From the NCBI RefSeq assembly GCF_002086815.1, contig NZ_MVID01000029.1, positions 1 through 64,000 on the forward strand: a DNA stretch of 64,000 nt. The letters run 5' to 3'. The position numbers and the translations under genes were made by a program. Below are positions 1 to 8,909 of the stretch, piece by piece (the first letter of the stretch is position 1; each line of letters opens with the position of its first letter). The notes beneath the pieces were generated by a model, which was given only the letters and a program-made list of their open reading frames with translations, was not told the origin of the DNA and did not search any database. The stretch is from Mycolicibacterium parafortuitum. Lineage in GTDB: Bacteria; Actinomycetota; Actinomycetes; Mycobacteriales; Mycobacteriaceae.

Positions 1-54
1 GACATGCCCTAAGTCTCAGCCGCAACATCCGAAACATTTGTCAGACACGCCCTA
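1..54 (-). mobile_element. End of an IS5-type insertion sequence (truncated by window edge)
   Basis: Read on the minus strand from 52, this begins GGGCGTGTCTGACAAATG and then follows, with mismatches, about 40 bases of the transposase-start end of the remnant at 33431-33634. The terminal repeat abuts the TAG stop of the adjacent surface-protein gene. A second, similar end (AGGGCATGTC on the minus strand, bases 1-10) follows about 42 bases further in, suggesting nested or tandem ends. The rest of the element is outside the window. The family assignment rests on the related remnant, which keeps transposase fragments. Confidence 0.6.
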
Positions 55-3000
55 GACGATCCGGCCCGCTATCTGGCCCGCCCACGGCAGGATCGACACC
101 CGCACCGTGATGGTCAGCGTCTCCTGGTACTGGTCGAGCACCGTGACCACGAAGGCGTCCGCCTTGTCCTCATCGGTGGCGTCCGGCGCCGCGGCGCGCT
201 GGCGTGCGGCGTCGGTCGGCGTATAGACGAACTGGCCGTCGCGCTCGACGACCACGGTTCCGCCCTTGGTGGTCGGCCCCGACCCGAGGAAGTAGATCTC
301 GTCGCGTTCGGGGTCGGTCGCCGACGCGGTGCCGGTGACCTTCCCGTTGACCGGATTCGGTTCTGCGACGGTGTAATCGCCGTTGGTCGGGCCCTGATTG
401 ACGTGGCCGGTCGGGGCGATGTCGACGCGGACAGTGACCGAGGTGGTGCCGCCGTGGCCGTCATCGACGGTCACCCGGAACCGGTCGGTCTTGGTCCAGG
501 ACGGCGCGAACGGGTTGGCCGCGGCCCGGCGTGCCGCGTCGGTGGGCACGTAGACGAACGACCCGTCCTCGCCGACGGTGACGACGCCCTTGCCGGTGGA
601 CGATGTGACCCGGTAGGTGAAGGTGTCGCCGTCGGCGTCGACCGCGGTGATGGTTCCCCGGGTGAGCCCGGTGTTCGGGTTGGTGTAGACCCCGGCCGCC
701 GACCCGCCCGTGGGCGCGGCGTTCGCGGGCCTGATCCGCACGGTGACCGCGACAGTGGTGACTCCGCCATGCCCGTCGTCGACGACGATGTCGAAGGTGT
801 CTTTCTTGTCCGCGGCGGTGGCGCCCTTGGCCGCGGCGGCGTGCCGGGCGGCCTGGTCGGGCGTGTAGGTGAATCGTCCACGCGAATCGATCACGATGAC
901 ACCGTTTTTCGCGGTCGACGATGCCGTGTAGGTCAGGCCGTCCTTGTCCCCGTCGCGGGCGATGACTCTGCCGGACACGGTGGGGCTGAACCACGACGCG
1001 TTGGTGATGACGCGCGCCTTCGGCGCGGCGTTGCCGGGCTTGACCTTCACCGTGACGGTGAGGGTGGTCAGTCCGCCGTGGCCGTCGCTGATCGTGACGT
1101 CGAAGGTGTCCTGCTTGTCGGCCGCGGTCGCGCCTGCCTTGGCCGCGGCATGCCGCGCGGCCGCGGTGGGCACGTAGGTGAACTTGCCGTCGGCGCCGAT
1201 CGTCACCGACCCGCCCTTGGCCGTCGGTGACGCGACGTAGGTCAGCGTGTCCTTGTCGGCATCCTTGGCGGTGATGGTGCCGAACACCTTGGCGCTCAAC
1301 CACGACACGCTCGACCGCACGGTCGCGGTCGGGGCGGCGTTGGCCGGGGCGATCTGAACGGTGATCGGCACCGACACCACGCCACGCCTGCCGTCGGTGA
1401 AGGTGATCGTGAAGGTGTCCTGCTTGAGTTCGGCGGAGGCACCGACTGCCGCCGCCGCGTGCCGGGCCGCCGGGGTGGCCTTGTAGGTGAACACGAACTG
1501 ACCGCCGGTGCCGCGGGTGACCGTGACCGTGCCCCGGTCCGGCGTGCTGACCTCGTAGGTCAACGAGTTGCCCTCGGGGTCGGTCACGATCACCGAGCCC
1601 GTCACGTCACCAGAAGCGTTGGGCGCGTTGACGACCGGGGTCTGGGCCACCGGGGCGGCGTTGGGGGCGACCAGAGCGATGACGTGCAGCCGGTTGCCCC
1701 CGAACTCGGTCCAGTAGAGCTGGGTGCCGTCGGGGCTGACACTGATCAGCGGCGGGCCGTCGACCTCGTACGGGTTCGCGATGACCGATTTCACCTCGGT
1801 CTTGGTCGCGATGTCGAACACCGACAGCTTGCCGTCGTCGCTGCGGGCGACGAACAGCGTGGTGCCGTCCGGGCTCACCGCGATGTCGAACGGGTCGCCC
1901 GCGCTGACGGTGATGCTGTCGACCAGTCGGCGCGAGGTGGCGTCGAAGATCTTGACCGACCCGGCGAGGTCGGCGACGAACACCCGCGACCCGTCGGCGC
2001 TGAACGTGATGCCGGCCGAGCCGGTGGAGACGCTGTCGATGACCGTGGCCACCAGCGCCGTGGACGTGAACTGCGTGATCACACCGGTGGTGCTGCTGAG
2101 GGTGTAGACGGTGGAACCGTCGGGGCTGACGGCGATCTCGGAGACGCCCTCGGAGACGCCGTAGACCTTGCCGACCACGGAGTTGGTCAGGGTGCTGATC
2201 TTCGACACCGTGCCGTCGTCACTGTTGACGACGTAGACCCGGGTTCCGTTGGCGTTCACCGCGATCGCGGTCGGGGCCTTACCGACCCGGATGGTCCTGA
2301 TCACGGTGTCGGTGGCGGTGTCGAGAACCGAGACGGTGCCCGCGGCGCTGTTGGAGATGTAGAGGCGGCCGCCGTCGGGGGCCACCGCGAGGGATGTCGG
2401 TGCGGTGCGCAACGAGATGGTCCGCACGACGGTGCCGGTGAGGGTGTCGATCACGGTGATCGACTTTCCGGCGTTGTGGGCGAGGTAGGCGCGGGTGTCG
2501 GTGGTGGCCAGCGCGGTCGGAGGCTCGCCGAGCAGGATCTCGCCGAGCCGGAGGATGGCGTCGGTTTGCGCGCCGGTGAGCTGGGCCGAGGTGGTGGCTT
2601 GCGTGGTGGCCGAGTAGGTGGTGACCGGGTCGACGTGTCGGCGGAGGGCGGCGGCCGCGACCAGCCACAGCGGTGACTCGGCGGGCGTGTTCGGGGTGCT
2701 GGGGGGTGCGAGGAGCGAGGACAGGATGCTGGAGAGGGTGACCGCCTTGGGTGCCGGCGCCGGGGCCTCGACCGGTTCGGGGGCCGGGAGGTCGACGACC
2801 GCGTCGGCCGGCGGCGCCGGGGTGTCCTCGGGAGCCTCGGTGGGCGCGGCCTGCGCCGGGGCGGGGGTGACGACGGAGTCGGTGGCGTCGGACGTGGCGG
2901 CGGTGTCTGTATCGACGTCGGTGTCCACGTCTGTTTCGACGTCGGCGTCAAGTGCGTCGTCGTCGTTCGCGCGGGTGTGCTTGCCGCGCTTGGGATCCTC

Positions 3001-3273
3001 GTCGGCGGCTGCGGCCCGGTCGTTCTTGTCGGCGGCCGCGTCGTCTGCGTCGTCACTGGCGTCGCGGTCCGGGGTGTCGGTCTTGGTGTCCGTATCGGCG
3101 GACTCGCGCGCGGGACGCTGCGGTTTGGCGGGTGAGCGCTCCGACGTCGCCGAACTCGATGCGGCTCCGGTGTCGTCCGCCGCGGCGATCGCGGGTGAGG
3201 CGCCGAGCCCGATCCCCACCCCCAGAGCGAACGCGAGCGCGCCGATACGACCGATGCATGCCGAATGCCTCAC
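52..3273 (-). CDS. Secreted YVTN beta-propeller / Ig-like (VCBS) repeat surface protein
   Basis: This 1073-residue protein is probably exported and cell-surface attached. It has an N-terminal signal peptide (about residues 1-31, ending SPAIAAA) and a strongly acidic Asp/Thr-rich stretch to about 135. A Pro/Ala-rich linker follows, then a beta-propeller made of YVTN-type blades (about 255-545; motifs such as LYISNSAAGTVSVLD and VSPDG recur). Five tandem Ig/cadherin-like repeats of about 100 residues come last, each carrying ARHAAA/KQDTF/DGHGG-type motifs. The GTG start has GGGGAGGA upstream. Such proteins are common in Mycolicibacterium, usually of unknown ligand. The stop codon is formed at an IS junction. 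The repeats, not a catalytic site, define it; an adhesive or structural role is inferred. Confidence 0.85.
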   Translation of the reverse strand: MRHSACIGRIGALAFALGVGIGLGASPAIAAADDTGAASSSATSERSPAKPQRPARESADTDTKTDTPDRDASDDADDAAADKNDRAAAADEDPKRGKHTRANDDDALDADVETDVDTDVDTDTAATSDATDSVVTPAPAQAAPTEAPEDTPAPPADAVVDLPAPEPVEAPAPAPKAVTLSSILSSLLAPPSTPNTPAESPLWLVAAAALRRHVDPVTTYSATTQATTSAQLTGAQTDAILRLGEILLGEPPTALATTDTRAYLAHNAGKSITVIDTLTGTVVRTISLRTAPTSLAVAPDGGRLYISNSAAGTVSVLDTATDTVIRTIRVGKAPTAIAVNANGTRVYVVNSDDGTVSKISTLTNSVVGKVYGVSEGVSEIAVSPDGSTVYTLSSTTGVITQFTSTALVATVIDSVSTGSAGITFSADGSRVFVADLAGSVKIFDATSRRLVDSITVSAGDPFDIAVSPDGTTLFVARSDDGKLSVFDIATKTEVKSVIANPYEVDGPPLISVSPDGTQLYWTEFGGNRLHVIALVAPNAAPVAQTPVVNAPNASGDVTGSVIVTDPEGNSLTYEVSTPDRGTVTVTRGTGGQFVFTYKATPAARHAAAAVGASAELKQDTFTITFTDGRRGVVSVPITVQIAPANAAPTATVRSSVSWLSAKVFGTITAKDADKDTLTYVASPTAKGGSVTIGADGKFTYVPTAAARHAAAKAGATAADKQDTFDVTISDGHGGLTTLTVTVKVKPGNAAPKARVITNASWFSPTVSGRVIARDGDKDGLTYTASSTAKNGVIVIDSRGRFTYTPDQAARHAAAAKGATAADKKDTFDIVVDDGHGGVTTVAVTVRIRPANAAPTGGSAAGVYTNPNTGLTRGTITAVDADGDTFTYRVTSSTGKGVVTVGEDGSFVYVPTDAARRAAANPFAPSWTKTDRFRVTVDDGHGGTTSVTVRVDIAPTGHVNQGPTNGDYTVAEPNPVNGKVTGTASATDPERDEIYFLGSGPTTKGGTVVVERDGQFVYTPTDAARQRAAAPDATDEDKADAFVVTVLDQYQETLTITVRVSILPWAGQIAGRIV

Positions 3274-3767
3274 GGCATTCCTCCCCCCGAAGAAATACTT
3301 TCGCTGTCAATGAGTGACGCGATCGTACGGGGTCAGGGCGGTTTGCTGGGGGATGTTCAGGAATATTTGCGTTTGCGTCGGACGTACTCAGGCGCTGGCG
3401 AGGCCGCGGTTCCAGGGATGGTCACCGCTGGTCGCCAATCGAAGTTTGCCATCCTTGTGTTTTCAAGTAGATCACGCCGGCCGGAAAGGCTTCGCTCTGG
3501 CTCGCTGAAGGACGGATGCGAGATCGCTGTGAGGCCTGTGGTCGCCGGGTCGTAGTGTCGAAGGTCGGTCGACAGTCGTTGCAGCTAAATGACATTGGCT
3601 TCATCGGTACCGGCTTCGGGATGGTGCAGCCTTGAGCTGTGGAAGTGCCGGCGCTTGCGACTCCTCGCCGCGAGCTGAGGTCTCCGAGCCGAATCCAGCA
3701 GATTTGCCGAAAGCCGCGCTCTTGCGGGAAACTGGCAAGCATCATCGGTGCGATACCAGGGGGAGTC
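3274..3767. other. Divergent intergenic region between surface-protein and LAL-regulator genes
   Basis: About 490 bases separate the two divergent starts. I see ribosome-binding sites at both edges (GGGGAGGA on minus near 3280-3290; CCAGGGGGA on plus near 3757-3765). Open frames here are short or run antisense into the regulator gene, and none resembles a known protein. The length would suit regulated divergent promoters, but I could not single out an operator. Confidence 0.5.
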
Positions 3768-6551
3768 GTGAACCGACAGATGGCGGGTGCGGTCGCCCGT
3801 GGCCCGGAATCACGGGCGTTAGACGACTTTCTGCTGCGCGCGACGACCACCCCCGCCGGTCTGGTGGTCGGCGGCGAAGCCGGCATCGGCAAGACGACAT
3901 TCGTGCTCGATGCCCGCGAGCGTGCCGCCGCGCAGGGCTTCCACGTGCTGATGACGCGCGGTAGCCCCAGCGAGGTCACGCTGTCGTTCGCCGGTCTGGC
4001 CGATCTGCTGTCGCAAGTCGCCGGCGAGATCATCGACCGGCTCGCGCCGGTTCAGCGCGACGCGCTCAACCGAATCCTGCTGCGCGGCGCCGATGTGCCG
4101 TCACCCGACGAACGCGCCGCCGCCGCCGGACTGCTGTCGGTCCTCGGTCACCTGTCCACCGAGGCGCCGGTGCTCATCGTCGTCGACGACGTCCAATGGC
4201 TGGACAGTGCCAGCGCGGCCGCGGTGCGGTTCGCCGTGCGGCGGGTCTGGGGCCCGCTCGGCGTCCTGGTCACCTTCCGCACCGGCGACCCGGGCGCCCG
4301 CGACGCTGCCCAATGGTTCGAAATGGCCACTCCCGACGCGGTCGCCCGCATCACGATGACGCCGCTGTCGCTCGGCGGCGTGCATGCCCTGATCGCGTCC
4401 CGGCTGGGGCAGGTGCTGCCCCGGCCGACGATGCACAGGATCTACGAGATCTCCGGCGGAAACCCGCTCTACGCGCTGGAGCTCGCCCGCGCCGCAGCCG
4501 ACGGGCTCCCGCTCGACCGGCAACTGCCCGACAGCCTCGCCGCGTTGGTGCGGCACCACGTCAAGGACGTCTCCCCGGATGCGGCCGAACTGCTGCTGGC
4601 GGCGGCATGCACCCCGGCGCCCACGGTCGACATCGTCGCCCGCGCCGCCGGGCTGTCACCCCGTGAGGTCATCGACCTGTTGGAGAGCGGTGACGCCGCC
4701 CGCGCGGTGGTCGTCAGCGGCCAGCGAATCCGGTTCGCGCACCCGCTGATCGCCACCGGCTGCTACACCGAGGCCGACCCGGCCCGGCGCCGCGAGATGC
4801 ACCGCCGGCTCGCCGAGGTCGTCGACGCCCCAGAATTGAAGGCGCGACACCTGGCCTGCGCGGCCACCAGCGGGGACGCCGCGACGCTCACCGAACTCGA
4901 CACCGCGTCGGCGATCACCCGCAGCCAGGGAGCGCCCGCCGCTGCGGCCGAATTGCTGGAGCTCGCAATCGCTCTCGGCGGTGACACCCCGATCCGGCGT
5001 CTCATCGCGGCGCGCTACCACTTCGAGGCAGGGTCACTCGCCGCGGCCCGGCAGCACCTCAAGGAACTCGGCGAGGAGTTACCCGCCGGGATCATCCGCG
5101 GCTCGGCGAGGATGTTGCAGGGCGCGATCGACGGCTACGACGGAAGTTTCACCGTCGCCGTGGACGGGCTCCTCGCCGGCGTCGACGAGGTGGGGGAGGT
5201 GGCGGATCTGCGGCTGCAGGGGCTGCTGTTGCTGGCGCCCGGCCTGGGGATCACCGGGCGGGCCCGTGAGGCACTCGATTGCGCCCGCGCCGCCCTTGTG
5301 TGCGCCGAGAGCATCGACGACCACACCGCCAGAAGTCAGGCGATGTCGATGTGGGTGCTGCTGTCCTTCATGTACGGCCGCGGGTTGGATCGAAGCACGC
5401 TGGACGAGGCATTACGTCTGCAATCGCGCACCGACGTCATGCACGTCAACATGCGCGCCGACGCGGTGTGCGCGCTCGTCGACGTGTGGTCCGGCGACAT
5501 CGCCAGCGGCCGAAGACGTTTGGCGGCGATCAAGGCCGAGTGTGTGGAACACGGCAGTGAACTCGACGCGATCTGGGTCGACCAGCACGCGACCATGGCG
5601 GCGATCTGGTCTGCCGACTTCGAGGCCGCGCAGCGCATCACGACGGAGATGGTGCACAGGGCAGACCAGATGGGCGGCCACCACGCGCGTCTTTTCGCGT
5701 TGACGTCGACGGCGTTCGTCGCCGCGTACACCGGCGACGTCGACACGGCTCGCGGGGCTGCTACGTCAGCGCTCGAGTTGGCCGAGCGAACCGGCGCGGT
5801 CGACCTGCAGGTGGGTCCTCGGACATGTCTGGCCTTCCTGGACGTATCGCGGGCGGACCATCAGCGCGCATTGCAGATTCTGCGTCCGTTGGTCGACACG
5901 TTCGATCCAGCGCTCGGCACCGAGATTCCACGGTGCGGGTGGATTCCTGAAGCGATCGAGGCGTTGACCGCCACCGGAAATGTCGACGGCGCCGAAGTCC
6001 TGGTCAAGGCGCTGCAGGACAACGGAATTCGCCATAATCGGGCCTGGATGCTGGCGATGGCAGCCCGTGGCAGCGCGCTGTGCCTGGCCGCGCGCGGCGA
6101 CCTGGAAGGCGCCGAGGCCGCCGCTGAACTCGCTCTGACACACCACGATCACCTGACCATGCCGTTCGAGCGGGCGCGAACGCAACTGCTGCTCGGCCAA
6201 CTGCAGCGGCGGCGGCGTCGACGCCAGCTGGCGTCGGCCACATTGTCAGACGCCGAGAGACGATTCCGGGAGCTGGGTGCCGCGCTGTGGGCCACGCGCG
6301 CCAAGTCCGAACGCGCCCGCCACCCGGGTCCCGAAGCCGACGATCTGGGGTTGACCCCTGTCGAGGCGAGGATCGCGAGGATGGCGGCGGCCGGATACTC
6401 GAACAAGGAGATCGCCGCGCAGGTCTTCCTGTCGATCAAGACGATCGAGATGAACCTCAGCAGCGTCTACCGCAAGCTCGGGATTCGTTCACGCACGCAA
6501 CTGCATTCGCGCCTGGACATCGACAAGTCCAGGGAAATCCCTGATTCGTGA
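3768..6551 (+). CDS. Large ATP-binding LuxR-family (LAL) transcriptional regulator
   Basis: This is a 927-residue LAL/MalT-type regulator: an N-terminal AAA/STAND ATPase, a long TPR-like alpha-helical middle, and a C-terminal LuxR helix-turn-helix. Walker A is GGEAGIGKTTF (about 35-45) and Walker B LIVVDDVQWLD. The HTH covers roughly the last 65 residues (LTPVEARIARMAAAGYSNKE onward, then SIKTIEMNLSSVYRKLG). I chose the GTG at 3768 because AGGGGGAG lies directly upstream and the ATPase domain starts soon after it; the frame stays open upstream to 3639. LAL proteins usually sense an inducer and activate transcription. The target and ligand here are unknown; the divergent surface-protein gene is a candidate by position only. 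Confidence 0.88.
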   Translation: MNRQMAGAVARGPESRALDDFLLRATTTPAGLVVGGEAGIGKTTFVLDARERAAAQGFHVLMTRGSPSEVTLSFAGLADLLSQVAGEIIDRLAPVQRDALNRILLRGADVPSPDERAAAAGLLSVLGHLSTEAPVLIVVDDVQWLDSASAAAVRFAVRRVWGPLGVLVTFRTGDPGARDAAQWFEMATPDAVARITMTPLSLGGVHALIASRLGQVLPRPTMHRIYEISGGNPLYALELARAAADGLPLDRQLPDSLAALVRHHVKDVSPDAAELLLAAACTPAPTVDIVARAAGLSPREVIDLLESGDAARAVVVSGQRIRFAHPLIATGCYTEADPARRREMHRRLAEVVDAPELKARHLACAATSGDAATLTELDTASAITRSQGAPAAAAELLELAIALGGDTPIRRLIAARYHFEAGSLAAARQHLKELGEELPAGIIRGSARMLQGAIDGYDGSFTVAVDGLLAGVDEVGEVADLRLQGLLLLAPGLGITGRAREALDCARAALVCAESIDDHTARSQAMSMWVLLSFMYGRGLDRSTLDEALRLQSRTDVMHVNMRADAVCALVDVWSGDIASGRRRLAAIKAECVEHGSELDAIWVDQHATMAAIWSADFEAAQRITTEMVHRADQMGGHHARLFALTSTAFVAAYTGDVDTARGAATSALELAERTGAVDLQVGPRTCLAFLDVSRADHQRALQILRPLVDTFDPALGTEIPRCGWIPEAIEALTATGNVDGAEVLVKALQDNGIRHNRAWMLAMAARGSALCLAARGDLEGAEAAAELALTHHDHLTMPFERARTQLLLGQLQRRRRRRQLASATLSDAERRFRELGAALWATRAKSERARHPGPEADDLGLTPVEARIARMAAAGYSNKEIAAQVFLSIKTIEMNLSSVYRKLGIRSRTQLHSRLDIDKSREIPDS

Positions 6552-6566
6552 CGCCGCCGCCGCGGC

Positions 6567-6572
6567 TAACGT
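6567..6572 (+). promoter_or_regulatory. -10 box TAACGT, leaderless promoter of the 6580 gene
   Basis: TAACGT lies 7 nt before the GTG at 6580, so transcription would begin at the start codon. No Shine-Dalgarno is present. Confidence 0.5.
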
Positions 6573-6579
6573 CATACCG

Positions 6580-6951
6580 GTGGTCAGCACGGACCCGCTG
6601 CATCGTTGTTTCCTCGCCGAGTGGTACCAGCCGGATCTGTCGGCGTGTGGGCTCGACGGGATGACAGCGCTACTCGACGACGCTGCCACCCGCCTGACGA
6701 AGGACGGCCCCCCGGTACAGCTTCTGGCCGCGATCGCCTCGCTGCGCGACGAGATCCTGTACGGACTGTTCGTCGCCGAATCGGCGCAGGCCGTCAGTGA
6801 CACCTGCCAGGGCGCCGGCCGACCGGCCGACCGGATCACAGGCGGGGTGCAGGCCCGGGTGGGGGACTGGACGTCAGGTACGCCCGACGACCCTCCCGCG
6901 CTGCCGCACGGCATCGACCGACCAGACGCCGGCGCCCATCGCGGTCAGTAG
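6580..6951 (+). CDS. Small conserved mycobacterial protein of unknown function
   Basis: This 123-residue protein begins VVSTDPLHRCFLAEWYQPDL. The body, with a ferredoxin-like alternation of hydrophobic segments and motifs FLAEWYQP and PADRIT, resembles small mycobacterial hypothetical proteins of about 95 residues. Relatives, as I recall them, end near the VGDW at residues 93-96. Here the frame runs on for another 27 Pro/Gly/Asp-rich residues antisense to the 3' end of the DoxX gene. The start is supported by a -10 box 7 nt upstream. It follows the LAL regulator gene by 28 bases. No catalytic residues are recognised. Confidence 0.65.
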   Translation: MVSTDPLHRCFLAEWYQPDLSACGLDGMTALLDDAATRLTKDGPPVQLLAAIASLRDEILYGLFVAESAQAVSDTCQGAGRPADRITGGVQARVGDWTSGTPDDPPALPHGIDRPDAGAHRGQ

Positions 6952-7323
6952 CAGGAACCCGAAGCAGAACAGCACGGCACCTTCGCCGCCGTTCTCGAGC
7001 GGGAAGAACGATTTGGGGAAGTGCTGCCAGAAGTACGCGACCGCCATGTGGCCGCAGGCGATGAACGCGGCGATGCGGGTGAACAGCCCGACGGTGATCA
7101 GGATCCCGAGAACGAGCTCGATGATTCCCGCCCACCAGTACGGCCAGGTGCCCACCGGCACCGCGGGGCCGTCGAAAACTCCGGGGGCGGTCTGCATTCC
7201 GGTCGGCCACGCCAAGATCTTCTGCGCTCCGTGGAGCGTGAACAGCAGGCCGAACACGATTCGGAAGATGCTCAGCACCGGGGACGAATAACTTGCCAGC
7301 CGCGCATCGAGGTTCGAAGTCAT
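6874..7323 (-). CDS. DoxX family membrane protein
   Basis: A 149-residue protein with about four hydrophobic segments. It has the DoxX signature GLLFTLHGAQKILAWP near the N-terminus and a loop with GTWPYWWAGIIELVLG. DoxX proteins are small inner-membrane proteins; in mycobacteria one member works with a superoxide dismutase and a thiosulfate sulfurtransferase, but this copy has neither neighbour. Its promoter looks leaderless. The 3' end overlaps the convergent small gene by 78 bases. It lies downstream of the glnA terminator on the same strand, so it is probably a separate unit. Confidence 0.85.
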   Translation of the reverse strand: MTSNLDARLASYSSPVLSIFRIVFGLLFTLHGAQKILAWPTGMQTAPGVFDGPAVPVGTWPYWWAGIIELVLGILITVGLFTRIAAFIACGHMAVAYFWQHFPKSFFPLENGGEGAVLFCFGFLLLTAMGAGVWSVDAVRQRGRVVGRT

Positions 7324-7330
7324 GGGCCCG

Positions 7331-7336
7331 AGGTTA
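7331..7336 (-). promoter_or_regulatory. -10 box TAACCT, leaderless promoter of the DoxX gene
   Basis: On the minus strand TAACCT is followed by 7 nt and then the ATG at 7323, the spacing expected for a leaderless transcript. Confidence 0.5.
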
Positions 7337-7339
7337 ACG

Positions 7340-7373
7340 AAAAAGCCGGACGCCCGAAGGCGCCCGGCTTTTC
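7340..7373 (-). terminator. Intrinsic terminator after glnA
   Basis: AAAAGCCGG pairs with CCGGCTTTT, and an inner CGCC/GGCG pair closes around a CGAA/TTCG loop. On the minus strand a run of five T residues follows the stem. It lies just after the glnA stop codon and before the DoxX gene. Confidence 0.8.
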
Positions 7374-7383
7374 CGGAACTGGT

Positions 7384-8820
7384 TTAAACGTCGTAGTAGA
7401 GCGAGAACTCGTACGGGTGAGGACGGATCTGGATCGGCATGATCTCGTTCTCACGCTTGTACGAGATCCAGGTCTCGATCAGGTCGGTGGTGAACACCCC
7501 GCCCTCGGTGAGGTACTCGTGGTCCTCTTCGAGCTTGTCGATCACGGCGGCGAGCGAAGTCGGCGCCTGCGGGATGTTCGCGGCCTCCTCGGGCGGCAGC
7601 TCGTAGAGGTCCTTGTCGACCGGGGCCAGCGGCTCGATCTTCTTCTTGATGCCGTCGATGCCGGCCATCAGCATCGCCGCGAACGCCAGGTACGGGTTGC
7701 CCGAGCTGTCCGGGCAACGGAACTCGAGGCGCTTGGCCTTCGGGTTGTTGCCGGTGATCGGGATTCGCACACAGGCCGACCGGTTGCGCTGGCTGTACAC
7801 CAGGTTGATCGGCGCCTCGTAACCCGGGACCAGACGCTTGTAGGAGTTCACCGTCGGGTTGGTGAACGCCAGCAGCGACGGGGCGTGGTGCAGGATGCCG
7901 CCGATGTAGTGGCGGGCCATGTCCGACAGGCCGGCGTAGCCCGACTCGTCGTGGAACAGCGGCTTGCCGTCCTTCCACAGCGACTGGTGGGCATGCATGC
8001 CCGAGCCGTTGTCGCCGAACAGCGGCTTCGGCATGAAGGTGACGGTCTTGCCGTTCTGCCACGCCGTGTTCTTGATGATGTACTTGAACAGCAGCACATC
8101 GTCGGCCGCGTGCAGCAGCGTGTTGAACTTGTAGTTGATCTCGGCCTGGCCGGCGGTACCCACCTCGTGGTGACCGCGCTCCAGCACGAACCCGGCGTTC
8201 TGCAGGTTGGTGGCCATCTCGTCGCGCAGGTCCACATAGTGGTCGTACGGCGCGACGGGGAAGTAGCCGCCCTTGGGGCGCACCTTGTAGCCGCGGTTGG
8301 CGCTGCCGTCTGCCTCGAACGGCTCACCGGTGTTCCACCAGCCCGACTCGGAGTCGACCTCGTAGAAGGTGCCGTTGATCTTCGAGTCGAAGGTCACCGA
8401 GTCGAAGATGTAGAACTCGGCCTCGGCGCCGAAGAAGCAGGTGTCGGCGATGCCGGTGCTGGCCAGGTAATTCTCCGCCTTGCGCGCGACGTTACGCGGA
8501 TCACGGGAGTACGCCTCGCGCGTGAACGGGTCGTGCACGAAGAAGTTCATGTTCAGCGTCTTGGCGGCCCGGAACGGATCGATGCGCGCAGTCGCGGGAT
8601 CCGGCAGCAGCATCATGTCGGACTCGTGGATGGACTGGAAGCCGCGCACCGACGAACCGTCGAATGCAAGTCCGTCCTCGAACACGCTCTCGTCGAACGC
8701 CGCTGCCGGGATCGAGAAGTGCTGGACGACGCCGGGCAGATCGCAGAACCGAATGTCGACGTACTCGACGTTCTCGTCCTTGATCAGCTTGATGATGTCG
8801 TCGGCGGTCTGTTCTGCCAC
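7384..8820 (-). CDS. glnA: Glutamine synthetase type I (GlnA1)
   Basis: It makes glutamine from glutamate, ammonia and ATP as a cytoplasmic dodecamer and is the main ammonium-assimilating enzyme. The 478-residue length equals that of M. tuberculosis GlnA1. Family motifs visible are FDGSSVRGF, the ATP/metal region with KPLFGDNGSGMH, NRSACVRIP, and KDLYELPPEE near residue 406, which carries the tyrosine adenylylated by GlnE in the beta form. The GTG start follows AAAGGAG by 8 nt; a frame-extended start 16 codons upstream lacks such a site. A GlnR-type box lies upstream and a strong terminator downstream, so it is probably transcribed alone. Confidence 0.98.
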   Translation of the reverse strand: MAEQTADDIIKLIKDENVEYVDIRFCDLPGVVQHFSIPAAAFDESVFEDGLAFDGSSVRGFQSIHESDMMLLPDPATARIDPFRAAKTLNMNFFVHDPFTREAYSRDPRNVARKAENYLASTGIADTCFFGAEAEFYIFDSVTFDSKINGTFYEVDSESGWWNTGEPFEADGSANRGYKVRPKGGYFPVAPYDHYVDLRDEMATNLQNAGFVLERGHHEVGTAGQAEINYKFNTLLHAADDVLLFKYIIKNTAWQNGKTVTFMPKPLFGDNGSGMHAHQSLWKDGKPLFHDESGYAGLSDMARHYIGGILHHAPSLLAFTNPTVNSYKRLVPGYEAPINLVYSQRNRSACVRIPITGNNPKAKRLEFRCPDSSGNPYLAFAAMLMAGIDGIKKKIEPLAPVDKDLYELPPEEAANIPQAPTSLAAVIDKLEEDHEYLTEGGVFTTDLIETWISYKRENEIMPIQIRPHPYEFSLYYDV

Positions 8821-8893
8821 TGATTGATCTCCTTTGACTTGGTAGCCCGCCGGTGACGGTATGGACACGATGTTGCACGGCAGTCAACCGCAT

Positions 8894-8909
8894 GTTGCGT
8901 AGAAGTTAC
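8894..8909 (-). promoter_or_regulatory. Predicted GlnR-binding site upstream of glnA
   Basis: The minus strand reads GTAAC-N6-GCAAC, which fits the actinobacterial GlnR half-sites (GTnAC-N6-GnAAC) and the mycobacterial AC-N9-AC rule exactly. The site lies about 75-90 bases before the glnA start codon. An overlapping perfect inverted repeat, TGCGTA-N5-TACGCA, spans 8896-8912. Binding is inferred. Confidence 0.6.

Noticed and set aside
1459..2676. A 405-codon + strand frame opposite the surface-protein gene
   Set aside because: It mirrors the repeated propeller codons of the minus-strand gene and lacks a ribosome-binding site or known domain.
3422..4033. A 203-codon minus-strand frame between the surface-protein gene and the LAL regulator
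   Set aside because: It runs antisense into the ATPase domain of the regulator and shows no conserved features.
7021..8823. A 600-codon open frame on the + strand opposite glnA
   Set aside because: It is a compositional shadow of the high-GC antisense frame; the product is His/Arg/Val-rich with no domain, and glnA on the other strand is unmistakable.
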